Origin: Bacteroidales bacterium
Lineage (GTDB): Bacteria; Bacteroidota; Bacteroidia; Bacteroidales; JAADJA01
Assembly: GCA_016783885.1 (NCBI GenBank)
Contig: JADHVR010000002.1
Span: 67,628-114,550 of the forward strand
Length of the DNA: 46,923 nucleotides
Direction of reading: 5' to 3'
In this document: one piece after another, positions 33,815 to 42,219 of the stretch
How the letters are laid out: each line of letters opens with the position of its first letter
Numbering within the stretch: position 1 is the stretch's first letter
Notes under the pieces: model-generated
Database searches by the model: none
What the model was told of the DNA's origin: nothing
What the model saw: only the letters and a program-made list of their open reading frames with translations
Program-made: the position numbers and the translations under genes

Positions 33815-36580
33815 ATGAGATATCAGGCTAACATAAATATCAGGACAGTATTTATATTTTTTTTCCTTTCCGGTTTTTCGTTATTTATATATTCATCAAA
33901 CGACAGCGTGGTTTATATTGAAGGTCATGTAAAAAAAGGTGATGCCTTTTTAGGATCCTTAAAATATGATAGTGCTGAATTTTTTTTCGGAAAGGTTTTG
34001 CCGGTATTGGAGAACCGGGGCGAGTGGGATTATTATTGTTCGATTGCAAACAAATTTACCAAAACTCTCTGGAGGCAGGGTAACCTTTATGAAGCTGAAA
34101 TTTTTGCCAGAAATACGCTCGAAAAATGTTTTTTATACCTTGAACCGGATGATCCCGAAACCGGTAACTGTTTATTAAATAATGGCATAATTTGTTTTCT
34201 TACCGGCAGTGAGGGAATGACTTATGAATATCTGAAAAAGGCTCTTTTTATTTATGAAAAACATTATGGGCATTGGCATCCGCAGACAGCAACAGCTTAT
34301 GAATGGATTGGGACTGCGCATGAAAGTTGTAGCGATACACTTATTTCATATCAATATTTATCCGAATCCTTAAGAATCTGGAAAAGAATACATAACGCCG
34401 ATCATCCTGAAATGGGAAATATTTACAGGTACCTGGGATTATATTATAAGAGGTTTGCAAAACATGATTCGGCGCTGCTCTGTTTCAATAAAGCAATATT
34501 TTTATTTGATAAAAAATACGGTGAGAATAATTATAAATCGGTTAAATGCCTCAATAATATATGCGATGTTTATGAGTGGTGGAAGGATTATGACACAGCT
34601 TTATATATCTATGACAGGGCTTTGGAAATGATAAATAAGTCGGAAGCACCAAACAGATATATCTGTATGATGACTTATTTTAATATCGGAGAATTATACC
34701 AAAATATGGGCGAGCTTAAAACATCATTGGAATATTTTCAGAAAATCCTGCCATTGTATTTCCCGTCATTTCAAAATGAAAATATTTTTTCCAACCCTGA
34801 AAACATAGAGGATTATCCATATAATTTAATAAGAATAATCTTGTTTTATAAAGCCCGTAGCCTGATTTTTTTATCTGAAACAGATACCCTTAACCGGCTG
34901 GATTACATAGAATCGGCTTATGAATGTTATGCTCTTGCTGACGATATTGTGGAGCTGATGAGAAAAAGGATAAATAATTACGATGATTTGCTTTTTCATG
35001 AGAGCCTTCATGCTAATAGAATGCTTGAGATGTCGGAAAATGCTTTACAGCTTTATTCGTTAACCGGCGAGATGGCTTATTTCTCGAAAGCACTTGAGTA
35101 TATGGAGAAAAACAAAAATATGGTTTTATTTGTATCGGGAAGCCCTGCCGGAGCCAATAAAATAAATTACCCTTATAATATAGGGCAAAAAAGGATTCAA
35201 TTTCAAAGTGAATACAACTGCATAAAAGATAGATTATTGAATTCCCGGCAGACAGAAAATACCGACAGCCTTAATAATCTTTTATCAGATAAAAAGATAG
35301 AACTGGATATGTTTAACTGGAAAGTCTCTAAAAACTATCCTGCTTCTAAATATTTAAATTACCCTAATGTTTCATTTTCTTTAGGCGAGATTCAAAAGAA
35401 ACTAAAAAGAAACCAGGTACTTATTGAATATGCAGAAAAGTGCAGTTATTTTTTTTCCACACCGTTTGAAATTATTGCAATGGCAATAACAAAAGAAGAA
35501 GTTAAATATATTAAAATTGATGGAAAATTGGCTTATAAACTTATCACAAATTATTATGATCTGGTTTCAGGCAGAGGTCGAAAATCAAAAATAGATTCAA
35601 TTGGACTTAGTCTTTATAATCTAATCTTAAGCCCTTTCGGAAAGTTTATTAACAACAAAGAACTTATTATTATTCCCTCACATAATATAAGTCTGATCCC
35701 ATTTGATGCATTATCTCAATCACTTTCAGAAGATGGCAAGACACGTTATATGATTGAGGAACATACGATTTGGGAAACTTTTTCTGTTTCTGCATTTTTA
35801 CAGGAAAACACCTTCCCGAAATTCGCTGATGAACAAGTGCTGGCTATGGCGCCGGGTTTTACCAAAGAAAATAAAACGCAAATAGCCATGCTGACAAAAC
35901 GCGACACAAGTCTGATTGATTTAGCCGGGGCTCAAGCCGAATGTAAAGAGATCAGTAGTTTTTTTAGCACAAAACTGATTACCGGTTTTGATGCAACGGA
36001 AAATTCATTCAAAACTTTATCGGCTTATTATCCGGTCATTCATCTTTCCACGCATGGCGTACCTGATGATTCTAATGAAACAATGGTCAGGCTTGCGTTT
36101 AGTAAACGAAACGATAATAAAGACGATGGGTTTCTGAATATGTATGAAGTTTTCAATCTTAATTTGAATACCGACATGGTTGTTTTAAGCGCTTGTAAAA
36201 CAGGGATTGGGGAGCTAAACAGAGGAGAAGGAAATCTGAACCTGGCATGGGCTTTTACACAAGCGGGCGCTAAATCAGCCGTTATCAGCCTGTGGGATGC
36301 AAACGACTATGCTTCGTCAGTAATTATGCCTGCATTTTATAAATACCTTGCAGAGGGAAACACAAAGCCCGAAGCATTACGCAAAGCAAAGCTCGAATTT
36401 ATTAAGCTCTCGGATGATTTAACATGCAATCCTTATTTTTGGGCAGGGTTTGCATATTATGGCGATGACTCGGAGATAATTAATGCCAGAACAGGTATTT
36501 CAAAGGCGATACGGTACATTTTTATCGTATTGATTTTACTGATTGCGCTCGGAGCATTTATTAAATGGGAAAGAGTCTGA
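33815..36580 (+). CDS. Secreted TPR-CHAT protein with C-terminal membrane anchor (module 2)
   Basis: The ATG at 33815 gives 921 residues starting with a signal segment (INIRTVFIFFFLSGFSLFIYS). A TTG at 33788 is possible but adds residues before the signal. TPR helices occupy about 40-420 (EAEIFARNTLEKCFLYLEPDD, LYYKRFAKHDSALLCFNKAI, IGELYQNMGELKTSLEYFQKI). A CHAT domain (about 560-885) has the dyad His747 (HLSTHGVP) and Cys794 (LSACKTG), then LWDANDYASS. The region between His and Cys is shorter than in module 1. A membrane helix at about 901-916 closes the protein, leaving a short tail (KWERV). Signal and helix place TPR and CHAT in the periplasm. A sigma gene follows after 51 bases and an anti-sigma gene after that. 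Confidence 0.88.
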   Translation: MRYQANINIRTVFIFFFLSGFSLFIYSSNDSVVYIEGHVKKGDAFLGSLKYDSAEFFFGKVLPVLENRGEWDYYCSIANKFTKTLWRQGNLYEAEIFARNTLEKCFLYLEPDDPETGNCLLNNGIICFLTGSEGMTYEYLKKALFIYEKHYGHWHPQTATAYEWIGTAHESCSDTLISYQYLSESLRIWKRIHNADHPEMGNIYRYLGLYYKRFAKHDSALLCFNKAIFLFDKKYGENNYKSVKCLNNICDVYEWWKDYDTALYIYDRALEMINKSEAPNRYICMMTYFNIGELYQNMGELKTSLEYFQKILPLYFPSFQNENIFSNPENIEDYPYNLIRIILFYKARSLIFLSETDTLNRLDYIESAYECYALADDIVELMRKRINNYDDLLFHESLHANRMLEMSENALQLYSLTGEMAYFSKALEYMEKNKNMVLFVSGSPAGANKINYPYNIGQKRIQFQSEYNCIKDRLLNSRQTENTDSLNNLLSDKKIELDMFNWKVSKNYPASKYLNYPNVSFSLGEIQKKLKRNQVLIEYAEKCSYFFSTPFEIIAMAITKEEVKYIKIDGKLAYKLITNYYDLVSGRGRKSKIDSIGLSLYNLILSPFGKFINNKELIIIPSHNISLIPFDALSQSLSEDGKTRYMIEEHTIWETFSVSAFLQENTFPKFADEQVLAMAPGFTKENKTQIAMLTKRDTSLIDLAGAQAECKEISSFFSTKLITGFDATENSFKTLSAYYPVIHLSTHGVPDDSNETMVRLAFSKRNDNKDDGFLNMYEVFNLNLNTDMVVLSACKTGIGELNRGEGNLNLAWAFTQAGAKSAVISLWDANDYASSVIMPAFYKYLAEGNTKPEALRKAKLEFIKLSDDLTCNPYFWAGFAYYGDDSEIINARTGISKAIRYIFIVLILLIALGAFIKWERV

Positions 36581-36631
36581 TTACAAATCAAAACACTATA
36601 TTTAAAAAATTAGTTAATCAGGGAAAAAATT

Positions 36632-37456
36632 ATGCCTGATAATAACCACGAAATACAATTATTGCAAAACGATCCGGGTAAACTTATCCTTCTTTACCAG
36701 GATTTAATAAATATTATCGTTCGGAAAATTTTGATAGACCCGGGATATTTCAATTCACAGGATAAAGATGACCTGGCACAGCAGGTTAGTGAGAGTTTGT
36801 TACTGAAAGTTCCTGTCATCAAGGAAAAGTACAACGGAATGTCCCTTCTCAGGACTTTCTTTTCAGTGATCATACGTAATATATGCCGGGAGATACGCCG
36901 CTCGGAATTGAAGCAGGAAACAGTTTACCGGGTTTCTGAATATGATGCGACTGAATTGCCTGAAAAGAAAACCATTTATAAAAAGAAATTTCAATCGACA
37001 GAGATCAAAGAAAATTATTTACGCACGCATAAAAGTGAAACGGAGAAGGAAATTGTATATAAATCTGAATTTAAAAACTTTGAAAGTATCCTGAGAACTT
37101 ATTCAAAAAAAAGGGCAAAAATTGAACTGTGCCTTAAGGTGATTTACAGGATTCCGGTTGCTATGGCTGACATTAAAAGATATTCCGGTTCAGCAGACGA
37201 GGAAAAGAATAATGAAATTTTAAAATTATCCGGTTCAAATGAAAAGGTAACAAATCAGGAAATATATGAAAAGCTAACACGGTTTTTTAATAAATACGAA
37301 AACAGACAAAACTCAAACGATGCTATCAGGAAATGGTTCGAACAAAAAACCGGTGAATTGATCATGTTGATGAACGGCAATCCGCCCCAGGCATTTTATA
37401 ATACGGAAACATTTCAGTATTTTGTAGAAAAGTATTATGATAATAAAATGGAATGA
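36632..37456 (+). CDS. Divergent sigma-70 (ECF-like) factor of CHAT module 2
   Basis: The 274-residue protein has sigma region 2 features: LYQDLINIIVRKILIDPGYF, DKDDLAQQVSESLLLKV and MSLLRTFFSVIIRNICREIRRSEL, the last matching the core-binding and -10 helix. The C-terminal 170 residues are charged and helical, with no clear region 4 helix-turn-helix. It could rely on another DNA-binding surface or be an atypical factor. It lies 51 bases after the CHAT gene and 74 before a ZAS-motif anti-sigma, which supports the assignment. It shares little with the sigma protein of module 1 beyond region 2. Confidence 0.75.
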   Translation: MPDNNHEIQLLQNDPGKLILLYQDLINIIVRKILIDPGYFNSQDKDDLAQQVSESLLLKVPVIKEKYNGMSLLRTFFSVIIRNICREIRRSELKQETVYRVSEYDATELPEKKTIYKKKFQSTEIKENYLRTHKSETEKEIVYKSEFKNFESILRTYSKKRAKIELCLKVIYRIPVAMADIKRYSGSADEEKNNEILKLSGSNEKVTNQEIYEKLTRFFNKYENRQNSNDAIRKWFEQKTGELIMLMNGNPPQAFYNTETFQYFVEKYYDNKME

Positions 37457-37530
37457 TTGGAATATTTAATTAATTATTAAACTCCAAAAAAAACAAATTT
37501 TGAATATATATAAATAAGAAGGCATAAAAA

Positions 37531-38331
37531 ATGTCAGAAACAAAAAAAATAGAAAACCTGTTTAATACCGAAGGGCATCTTACGGAAGAAGGGATAGCTC
37601 TTTGGGTTGATGCTTTATTATTTAAAAAGGAAGATAAGTTACCGGCTAATATCAGCGAACATGTTGAACATTGCTTAGAGTGCAAGGAAGCAATTGTTGA
37701 TTTGTACGGTATAATGAAAGACAATACGGATATTCCTTCTGCACACCCGTTTTTTAATAAGGATAAAAAAGAGGAATCAGTACAAATTAATTCCGGCAAA
37801 AAGTATTTCCGGTATAAAATTGCAGCCTCGATTGCATTATTTCTGACAATTACAGTTGTGCTGTTAATTATTTTTCGTCATGGAAAAACAAACGAAGAAC
37901 TGTTTGCCGAATATTTTAAACCTTATACAAATATTATCACTACGAGAAATCAATTATCTGATGAATATAATAAGTTAATGTCGAATGCCTTGTATTATTA
38001 TGAAACCCGGGAATACAACAAGGCGAATATTTTTTTCTTAGAACTTACCAACGAAGGCATTACCAACGATACACTGATGTTTTATTACGGAATCAGCAGC
38101 CTTGGCAATAATGATCCTTCAAAGGCGATAAATATTTTCGAAATGATTTTAACAGGGCAAGGCCGGACTTTTTTTCAGCAAGCCGAATGGTATCTTGCGT
38201 TAGCTTATATAAAAAATGGGGATAAGGAAAAAGCCATTGAAATGCTGGAAAAGTTAATAGACAATAATACTTATTATAAAACTGACGCTAAAAAATTAAT
38301 AAAAGAGCTAAGAAAAGTTCATTATTTTTGA
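37531..38331 (+). CDS. Membrane anti-sigma with ZAS motif and periplasmic TPR (module 2)
   Basis: The 266-residue protein has an N-terminal domain with the zinc-associated anti-sigma motif His44-x3-Cys48-x2-Cys51 (EHVEHCLECKEAI). A membrane helix follows (about 94-113, KIAASIALFLTITVVLLIIF). The C-terminal 150 residues contain TPR-like helices (MSNALYYYETREYNKANIFFL, AEWYLALAYIKNGDKEKAIEM) and would face the periplasm. The TPR part could dock with the TPR region of the CHAT protein encoded upstream. The ZAS motif is direct evidence that this locus is a sigma/anti-sigma system. Confidence 0.8.
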   Translation: MSETKKIENLFNTEGHLTEEGIALWVDALLFKKEDKLPANISEHVEHCLECKEAIVDLYGIMKDNTDIPSAHPFFNKDKKEESVQINSGKKYFRYKIAASIALFLTITVVLLIIFRHGKTNEELFAEYFKPYTNIITTRNQLSDEYNKLMSNALYYYETREYNKANIFFLELTNEGITNDTLMFYYGISSLGNNDPSKAINIFEMILTGQGRTFFQQAEWYLALAYIKNGDKEKAIEMLEKLIDNNTYYKTDAKKLIKELRKVHYF

Positions 38332-38398
38332 CAATTTAATTGGTGCCTGTCCTTAACCGTTTTAAGGGTTTAATTACTAATTAAATAATGCAGGCTAA

Positions 38399-38605
38399 GT
38401 AATTACTCTTCGATTTATACTCGGTAAGATAGACGATTTCGATGAAGTTGTGAAATACAAGTTGGATTTTAATAAAATCGGATTAGATGGAAACCTGCAC
38501 ATCAGGGATTTATGGCGACAAAAAGACCTTGGAGCCTTTGAAAATGATTTTGAAACGGTGATACCTGTTCATGGGGTCATTCTGATAAAAGCTACACTAA
38601 AATAA
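38399..38605 (+). pseudogene. Remnant of the C-terminus of an alpha-galactosidase (GH27-like)
   Basis: About 68 codons remain open after a TAA at 38396-38398 and end at TAA 38603-38605. They read VKYKLDFNKIGLDGNLHIRD, then LWRQKDLGAFENDF and TVIPVHGVILIKATLK. The RDLWxxKDLG and VxxHGVxLxK pattern fits the C-terminal beta-sandwich of GH27 alpha-galactosidases. There is no start codon and no catalytic domain, so it is a relic. It accounts for most of the 299-bp gap between the anti-sigma and MORN genes. Confidence 0.65.
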
Positions 38606-38630
38606 AAATATTCTTTAGAACATTTTCAGC

Positions 38631-39401
38631 ATGAAGCAAAAAAATATATTTCTGATTATCATTTTTATTGTATTAATTTATTCCTGTGATTATTATGGAA
38701 GCCGAAAAAAACCAGTAAATAAACAAGGTGAAGAATGGATTATAAATGAGGATGGAGATAGTGTTTTGAACCGGTACAAGAAAGATGGTTCCCTGCTTTC
38801 ATTCACAACTTATAAAGACCGGTTAAAAAACGGACTGGCTGTAAAATATTACAAAAATGGCAAGGTTCAGTTTAAGATCATGTATAAAGATAGTTACAAA
38901 GATGGTGAAGTAATTTGGTACTACGATAATGGTAATATTTACAGGATAAGTAATTATGTGAGAGGAAAGATAGAAGGAGTACAAAAAAAGTATTATGAAA
39001 GTGGAAACCTGATGGCAGAAATACCCTATCAAAACGGGGAGGTTCAGATAGGGCTTAAAGAATATACCAAAGATGGGAAACTGAAAAAAATCTATCCCAC
39101 CATTAAATATGAACTAATTGACAAACTCGCTTTTGAGAATAAATATATTTTAAGGCTTTATCTTTCGAACAAATCGAAAGCTGTAAAGTATTACAAGTAT
39201 TATAAGTTTCCTGAACAAAACACTTCGTGGAAAGAGAAAATAAAATCAAAAGACGGAGTGGGAAATCTTGTTTATAATATTTATAAAGGGGATTATATAA
39301 TGAAAAAAGAAGTTATCAGGGCAGAATATAAAACAAGCCTGGGGAATATTTATGTGATTGAAAAAACAATAAATGTTGCTGCTGATAATAAACGTTTCTG
39401 A
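38631..39401 (+). CDS. Lipoprotein with MORN-like repeats
   Basis: The 256-residue protein has a lipoprotein signal with lipobox LIYSC (Cys19). Four or so MORN-like units follow (GLAVKYYKNGKVQFKIMYKD, DGEVIWYYDNGNIYRISNY, EGVQKKYYESGNLMAEIPYQ and GLKEYTKDGKLKKIY; residues about 68-160), then a C-terminal beta-rich part. MORN-repeat lipoproteins are often labelled YwqK-like antitoxins, but no toxin partner is here, so the label does not help. It converges on the next gene with two bases between stops. Confidence 0.75.
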   Translation: MKQKNIFLIIIFIVLIYSCDYYGSRKKPVNKQGEEWIINEDGDSVLNRYKKDGSLLSFTTYKDRLKNGLAVKYYKNGKVQFKIMYKDSYKDGEVIWYYDNGNIYRISNYVRGKIEGVQKKYYESGNLMAEIPYQNGEVQIGLKEYTKDGKLKKIYPTIKYELIDKLAFENKYILRLYLSNKSKAVKYYKYYKFPEQNTSWKEKIKSKDGVGNLVYNIYKGDYIMKKEVIRAEYKTSLGNIYVIEKTINVAADNKRF

Positions 39402-39403
39402 TG

Positions 39404-39706
39404 TTATTTCAGCACCCTGAGTCTGTTCTTTAATTCAAAATTGTTTGGAACATATTCCAGACCCTTATTCAAATATTTTCTGGCTTCGGAGTAGTTCCCT
39501 TTTACGAAATAAAAAGCCGAAGCCGATGAATAAGCATTTACAATAAATTGCTCTATTACAACAAAGTTCTCATCACGTTTCGGATAAGCTTTCTCGAAAA
39601 TATCGAGGTATTCGAATGCCTTATCAGTATCATTTAAACAGAAATATTGGTAACACAATATCAGTATAGAAGAATATTTTAGCTGAGCAAAGCGAAAATT
39701 ATCCAT
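39404..39706 (-). CDS. Short TPR-like protein, probably a truncated gene
   Basis: The 100-residue protein contains two TPR-like helix pairs (LILCYQYFCLNDTDKAFEYLD and SASAFYFVKGNYSEARKYLN, then EYVPNNFELKNRLR). It lacks any signal peptide in frame. Just upstream on the same strand, in another frame, ATGATG at 39746 reads MMKKISIILISWFNG and stops, which looks like the start of a signal peptide. The gene may therefore be the 3' end of a longer exported TPR protein that lost its middle or shifted frame. No start other than the ATG at 39706 is better. Confidence 0.5.
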   Translation of the reverse strand: MDNFRFAQLKYSSILILCYQYFCLNDTDKAFEYLDIFEKAYPKRDENFVVIEQFIVNAYSSASAFYFVKGNYSEARKYLNKGLEYVPNNFELKNRLRVLK

Positions 39707-39761
39707 TAAACCAGGAAATTAGAATGATACTGATTTTTTTCATCATGCTATGATTGAGTCT

Positions 39762-39795
39762 GGTAAAAACCCCGTTCCAAAATGGAGAGGGGTTT
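39762..39795 (-). terminator. Terminator after tRNA-Gln
   Basis: On the minus strand AAACCCC (39789-39795) and GGGGTTT (39767-39773) pair around an inner TCCA/TGGA stem, followed by TTTTTACC. It lies 9 bases after the tRNA and ends its transcript. Confidence 0.7.
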
Positions 39796-39803
39796 CAGTT
39801 ATG

Positions 39804-39876
39804 TTGCCCGACCAGGGTTCGAACCTGGACTCTTCTGATTCAGAATCAGACGTGTTGCCAGTTACACCATCAGGCA
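39804..39876 (-). tRNA. tRNA-Gln (anticodon CTG)
   Basis: The 73-base gene folds into a cloverleaf. The acceptor TGCCTGA pairs with TCGGGCA, with discriminator A. The anticodon stem TCTGA/TCAGA encloses the loop TTCTGAA, giving anticodon CTG. The T arm CCAGG-TTCGAAC-CCTGG is perfect. CCA is not encoded. It lies 121 bases downstream of glnS on the same strand. Confidence 0.93.
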
Positions 39877-39954
39877 TTGAAAGTGCAAAATTATAAAATC
39901 TTAAATAGATACTGATGTTTTTTAAAATAAATTTATAAGAAAAAACTTTCTTTT

Positions 39955-39996
39955 CCTCAGCCTCAGCCTCAGCCTTTTCCTTAGCCTCAGCCTCAG
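39955..39996. repeat. Imperfect CCTCAG hexamer repeat next to the glnS stop
   Basis: Seven units of six bases run from 39955 to 39996, five exact CCTCAG and two variants (CCTTTT, CCTTAG). It ends one base before the glnS stop codon, so it lies in the 3' untranslated part between glnS and tRNA-Gln. Confidence 0.8.
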
Positions 39997-39997
39997 C

Positions 39998-41716
39998 CTA
40001 CTTTTTTTTACTAACTTTTGCCCAGCTATCTCTCAATGTAACAGTTCTGTTAAAAACAAGTTTCTCATTTGTTGAATCCGGATCAACGCAGAAATAGCCA
40101 AGGCGCTGGAACTGGAATTTATCAAACGCTTTAACACCCAAAACGCCTGGTTCGATTTTGCCTGTAATTATTTTTAAAGAATCCGTGTTAATGTTTGACT
40201 TAAAGTTTTCGCCTTCTTTATCAACAACATCAGGTTCCTCTTTTATAAAAAGCCTGTCGTATAATCTTACTTCAGCATCAATAGCATGAGCAACGGAAAC
40301 CCAATGCAAAGTACCTTTAACTTTTCGCTGGCTTCCCGATCCGCTTTTGGTTTCAGGATCGTAAGTACAATAAAGTTCGACAACGTTCCCGTTTTCGTCT
40401 TTTTTATAATCTTCGCATTTAATAATATAAGCTCCCTTCAGGCGAACCTCCCTTCCCGGACCAAGGCGGAAGAATTTTTTCGGAGGGTCTTGCATAAAGT
40501 CATCCTGTTCAATATAAATTTCCCTGCTGAACGGAACTTTTCTTGTGCCCATTGACGTATCTTCGGGATTCACTTCCAATTCCAGTTCTTCAACCTGGTC
40601 TTCAGGATAATTTGTGATAATGATTTTTAATGGATTCAGCACTGCAAAAATTCGTGGTGTTATTTTATTCAAATGTTCCCGCACACTAAATTCAAGCAAA
40701 CCTACATCAATAACATTATCACGTTTTGCCACACCCACCCTGTCGGCAAAGTTCCTGATGGATTCCGGAGTATAACCTCTTCTTCTCATTCCTGAAATAG
40801 TAGGCATCCGCGGGTCATCCCAGCTATTAACATAACCTTCTTCTACTAATTCAAGAAGTTTTCTCTTACTCATTACCGTATAGCTCAGGTTTAACCGTGC
40901 AAATTCATATTGTCTTGGACGATACTCCGTTTCAATCAGGTTGTCAAGAAACCAGTCGTACAGCGGACGGTGAATTTCAAATTCCAGGGTACAAATCGAG
41001 TGAGTTATTCCTTCAAGATAATCCGACTGCCCATGTGTAAAATCATACATTGGATATATGCACCATTTATCACCTGTTCTGTGATGGGTTGCATGTAAGA
41101 TACGATATATTACAGGGTCGCGCATGTGCATATTAGGAGATGACATATCAATTTTAGCTCTGAGAACTCTATATCCATCAGGAAATTCCCCTTTCTTCAT
41201 TTTTTCAAATAAATCCATGTTTTCCTCAATGCTTCTGTTTCTGAATGGGCTTTCAATGCCTGGCCTGGTTGGGGTTCTTCTTTGTTCGCTGATTACATCA
41301 GAAGGCTGATCGTCAACATAGGCTTTACCTTCGCTTATAAGCTTAACTGCCCATTCGTAAATTTGATCAAAGTAATCGGAAGCATAAAATAAACGGTCTT
41401 CCCAGTCAAAGCCGAGCCATTTTACATCTTCTATAATCGAATTTACATATTCTTCTTCCTCTTTTGTAGGATTTGTGTCGTCGAATCGCAGGTTGCATTT
41501 TCCATTGTATTTCTCAGCTAATCCGAAGTTCAGACAGATCGATTTTGCATGACCGATATGAAGATATCCGTTAGGTTCAGGAGGAAAACGGGTGTGAATA
41601 CGTCCCCCGTGTTTGTTGTTTTTAATATCTTCTTCTATTATTGTTTCAATGAAATTGAGTGATCGTGATTCATTTGAATTTAATTCTTCTTCAATTTTCT
41701 TTTCGTTGTTTTTCAT
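39998..41716 (-). CDS. glnS: Glutaminyl-tRNA synthetase
   Basis: This class I enzyme charges tRNA-Gln with glutamine. The 572-residue protein has [16 protein letters not shown] with HIGH at 53-56, LRFDDTNP (77-84) for glutamine/ATP binding, and VMSKR (281-285) as the KMSKS loop. The C-terminal beta-barrel part includes [18 protein letters not shown] and [13 protein letters not shown]. Its length is close to E. coli GlnRS. Presence of glnS means the organism charges tRNA-Gln directly. tRNA-Gln is 121 bases downstream. The start ATG at 41716 fits the N-terminal polar extension. Confidence 0.97.
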   Translation of the reverse strand: MKNNEKKIEEELNSNESRSLNFIETIIEEDIKNNKHGGRIHTRFPPEPNGYLHIGHAKSICLNFGLAEKYNGKCNLRFDDTNPTKEEEEYVNSIIEDVKWLGFDWEDRLFYASDYFDQIYEWAVKLISEGKAYVDDQPSDVISEQRRTPTRPGIESPFRNRSIEENMDLFEKMKKGEFPDGYRVLRAKIDMSSPNMHMRDPVIYRILHATHHRTGDKWCIYPMYDFTHGQSDYLEGITHSICTLEFEIHRPLYDWFLDNLIETEYRPRQYEFARLNLSYTVMSKRKLLELVEEGYVNSWDDPRMPTISGMRRRGYTPESIRNFADRVGVAKRDNVIDVGLLEFSVREHLNKITPRIFAVLNPLKIIITNYPEDQVEELELEVNPEDTSMGTRKVPFSREIYIEQDDFMQDPPKKFFRLGPGREVRLKGAYIIKCEDYKKDENGNVVELYCTYDPETKSGSGSQRKVKGTLHWVSVAHAIDAEVRLYDRLFIKEEPDVVDKEGENFKSNINTDSLKIITGKIEPGVLGVKAFDKFQFQRLGYFCVDPDSTNEKLVFNRTVTLRDSWAKVSKKK

Positions 41717-41784
41717 TCTTATCCTTTATTTTTATTGAAAGGGCGTAAAATTAAATAAAAACAATTAATAAAAAAGAGGCTGTC

Positions 41785-42219
41785 TTAAAAGGAATAATAT
41801 AAACCTTTTCCGGGATGTAGCTTTTTCAATAAGCGGTCGGTCAGAAAAAGTGTAAAGATTGCAATAATAATAATAAGAGTGATTGACGATATTTGAAATG
41901 AATGGAAAAGCTGTTTAAAGTTATAAAATATATTTTCGAAAACAGAAATAAAAGCCGGATCATATTGATCAAATAAGGATAAGTTATCAAATGGTAAAAA
42001 GTAATAAGTCAAATAAATTAAAACTAACAAACCTGCTGCCGTAAAATAATGCCATTTATTAATTTTTTTAATTAGCAGTATTAAAACTGATTTTTTCTCA
42101 GAATAAGCTTCCACCTCTTTCATAACTTTATTCGTGAAATCGACGGAAGGTCTTTCAATATCTGATTTTTGTATCAGGTCTTTTAAGAAATCATCAGTGT
42201 TATTTTTGTTGTTTATCAT
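41785..42219 (-). CDS. Membrane anti-sigma-type protein paired with ECF sigma
   Basis: The 144-residue protein has a soluble N-terminal part (DFLKDLIQKSDIERPSVDFTNKVMKEVEAYS) typical of short Bacteroidota anti-sigma factors. Two membrane helices follow, about 57-75 and 112-128 (TAAGLLVLIYLTYYFL, SITLIIIIAIFTLFL). No zinc motif is present. The ATG overlaps the sigma stop by four bases (ATGA), so the two are translationally coupled. Anti-sigma function is inferred from the coupling. Confidence 0.7.
   Translation of the reverse strand: MINNKNNTDDFLKDLIQKSDIERPSVDFTNKVMKEVEAYSEKKSVLILLIKKINKWHYFTAAGLLVLIYLTYYFLPFDNLSLFDQYDPAFISVFENIFYNFKQLFHSFQISSITLIIIIAIFTLFLTDRLLKKLHPGKGLYYSF

Noticed and set aside
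27114..38331. CHAT genes as part of a type III-E CRISPR (Craspase) system
   Set aside because: No gRAMP/Cas7-11, no cas1 and no repeat array are present, and these CHAT proteins carry signal peptides, unlike the cytoplasmic TPR-CHAT of that system.
38631..39401. MORN lipoprotein as a YwqK-type antitoxin with a toxin partner
   Set aside because: No toxin gene lies beside it; the neighbour is a convergent TPR fragment. The database label for MORN proteins is not evidence of that role.
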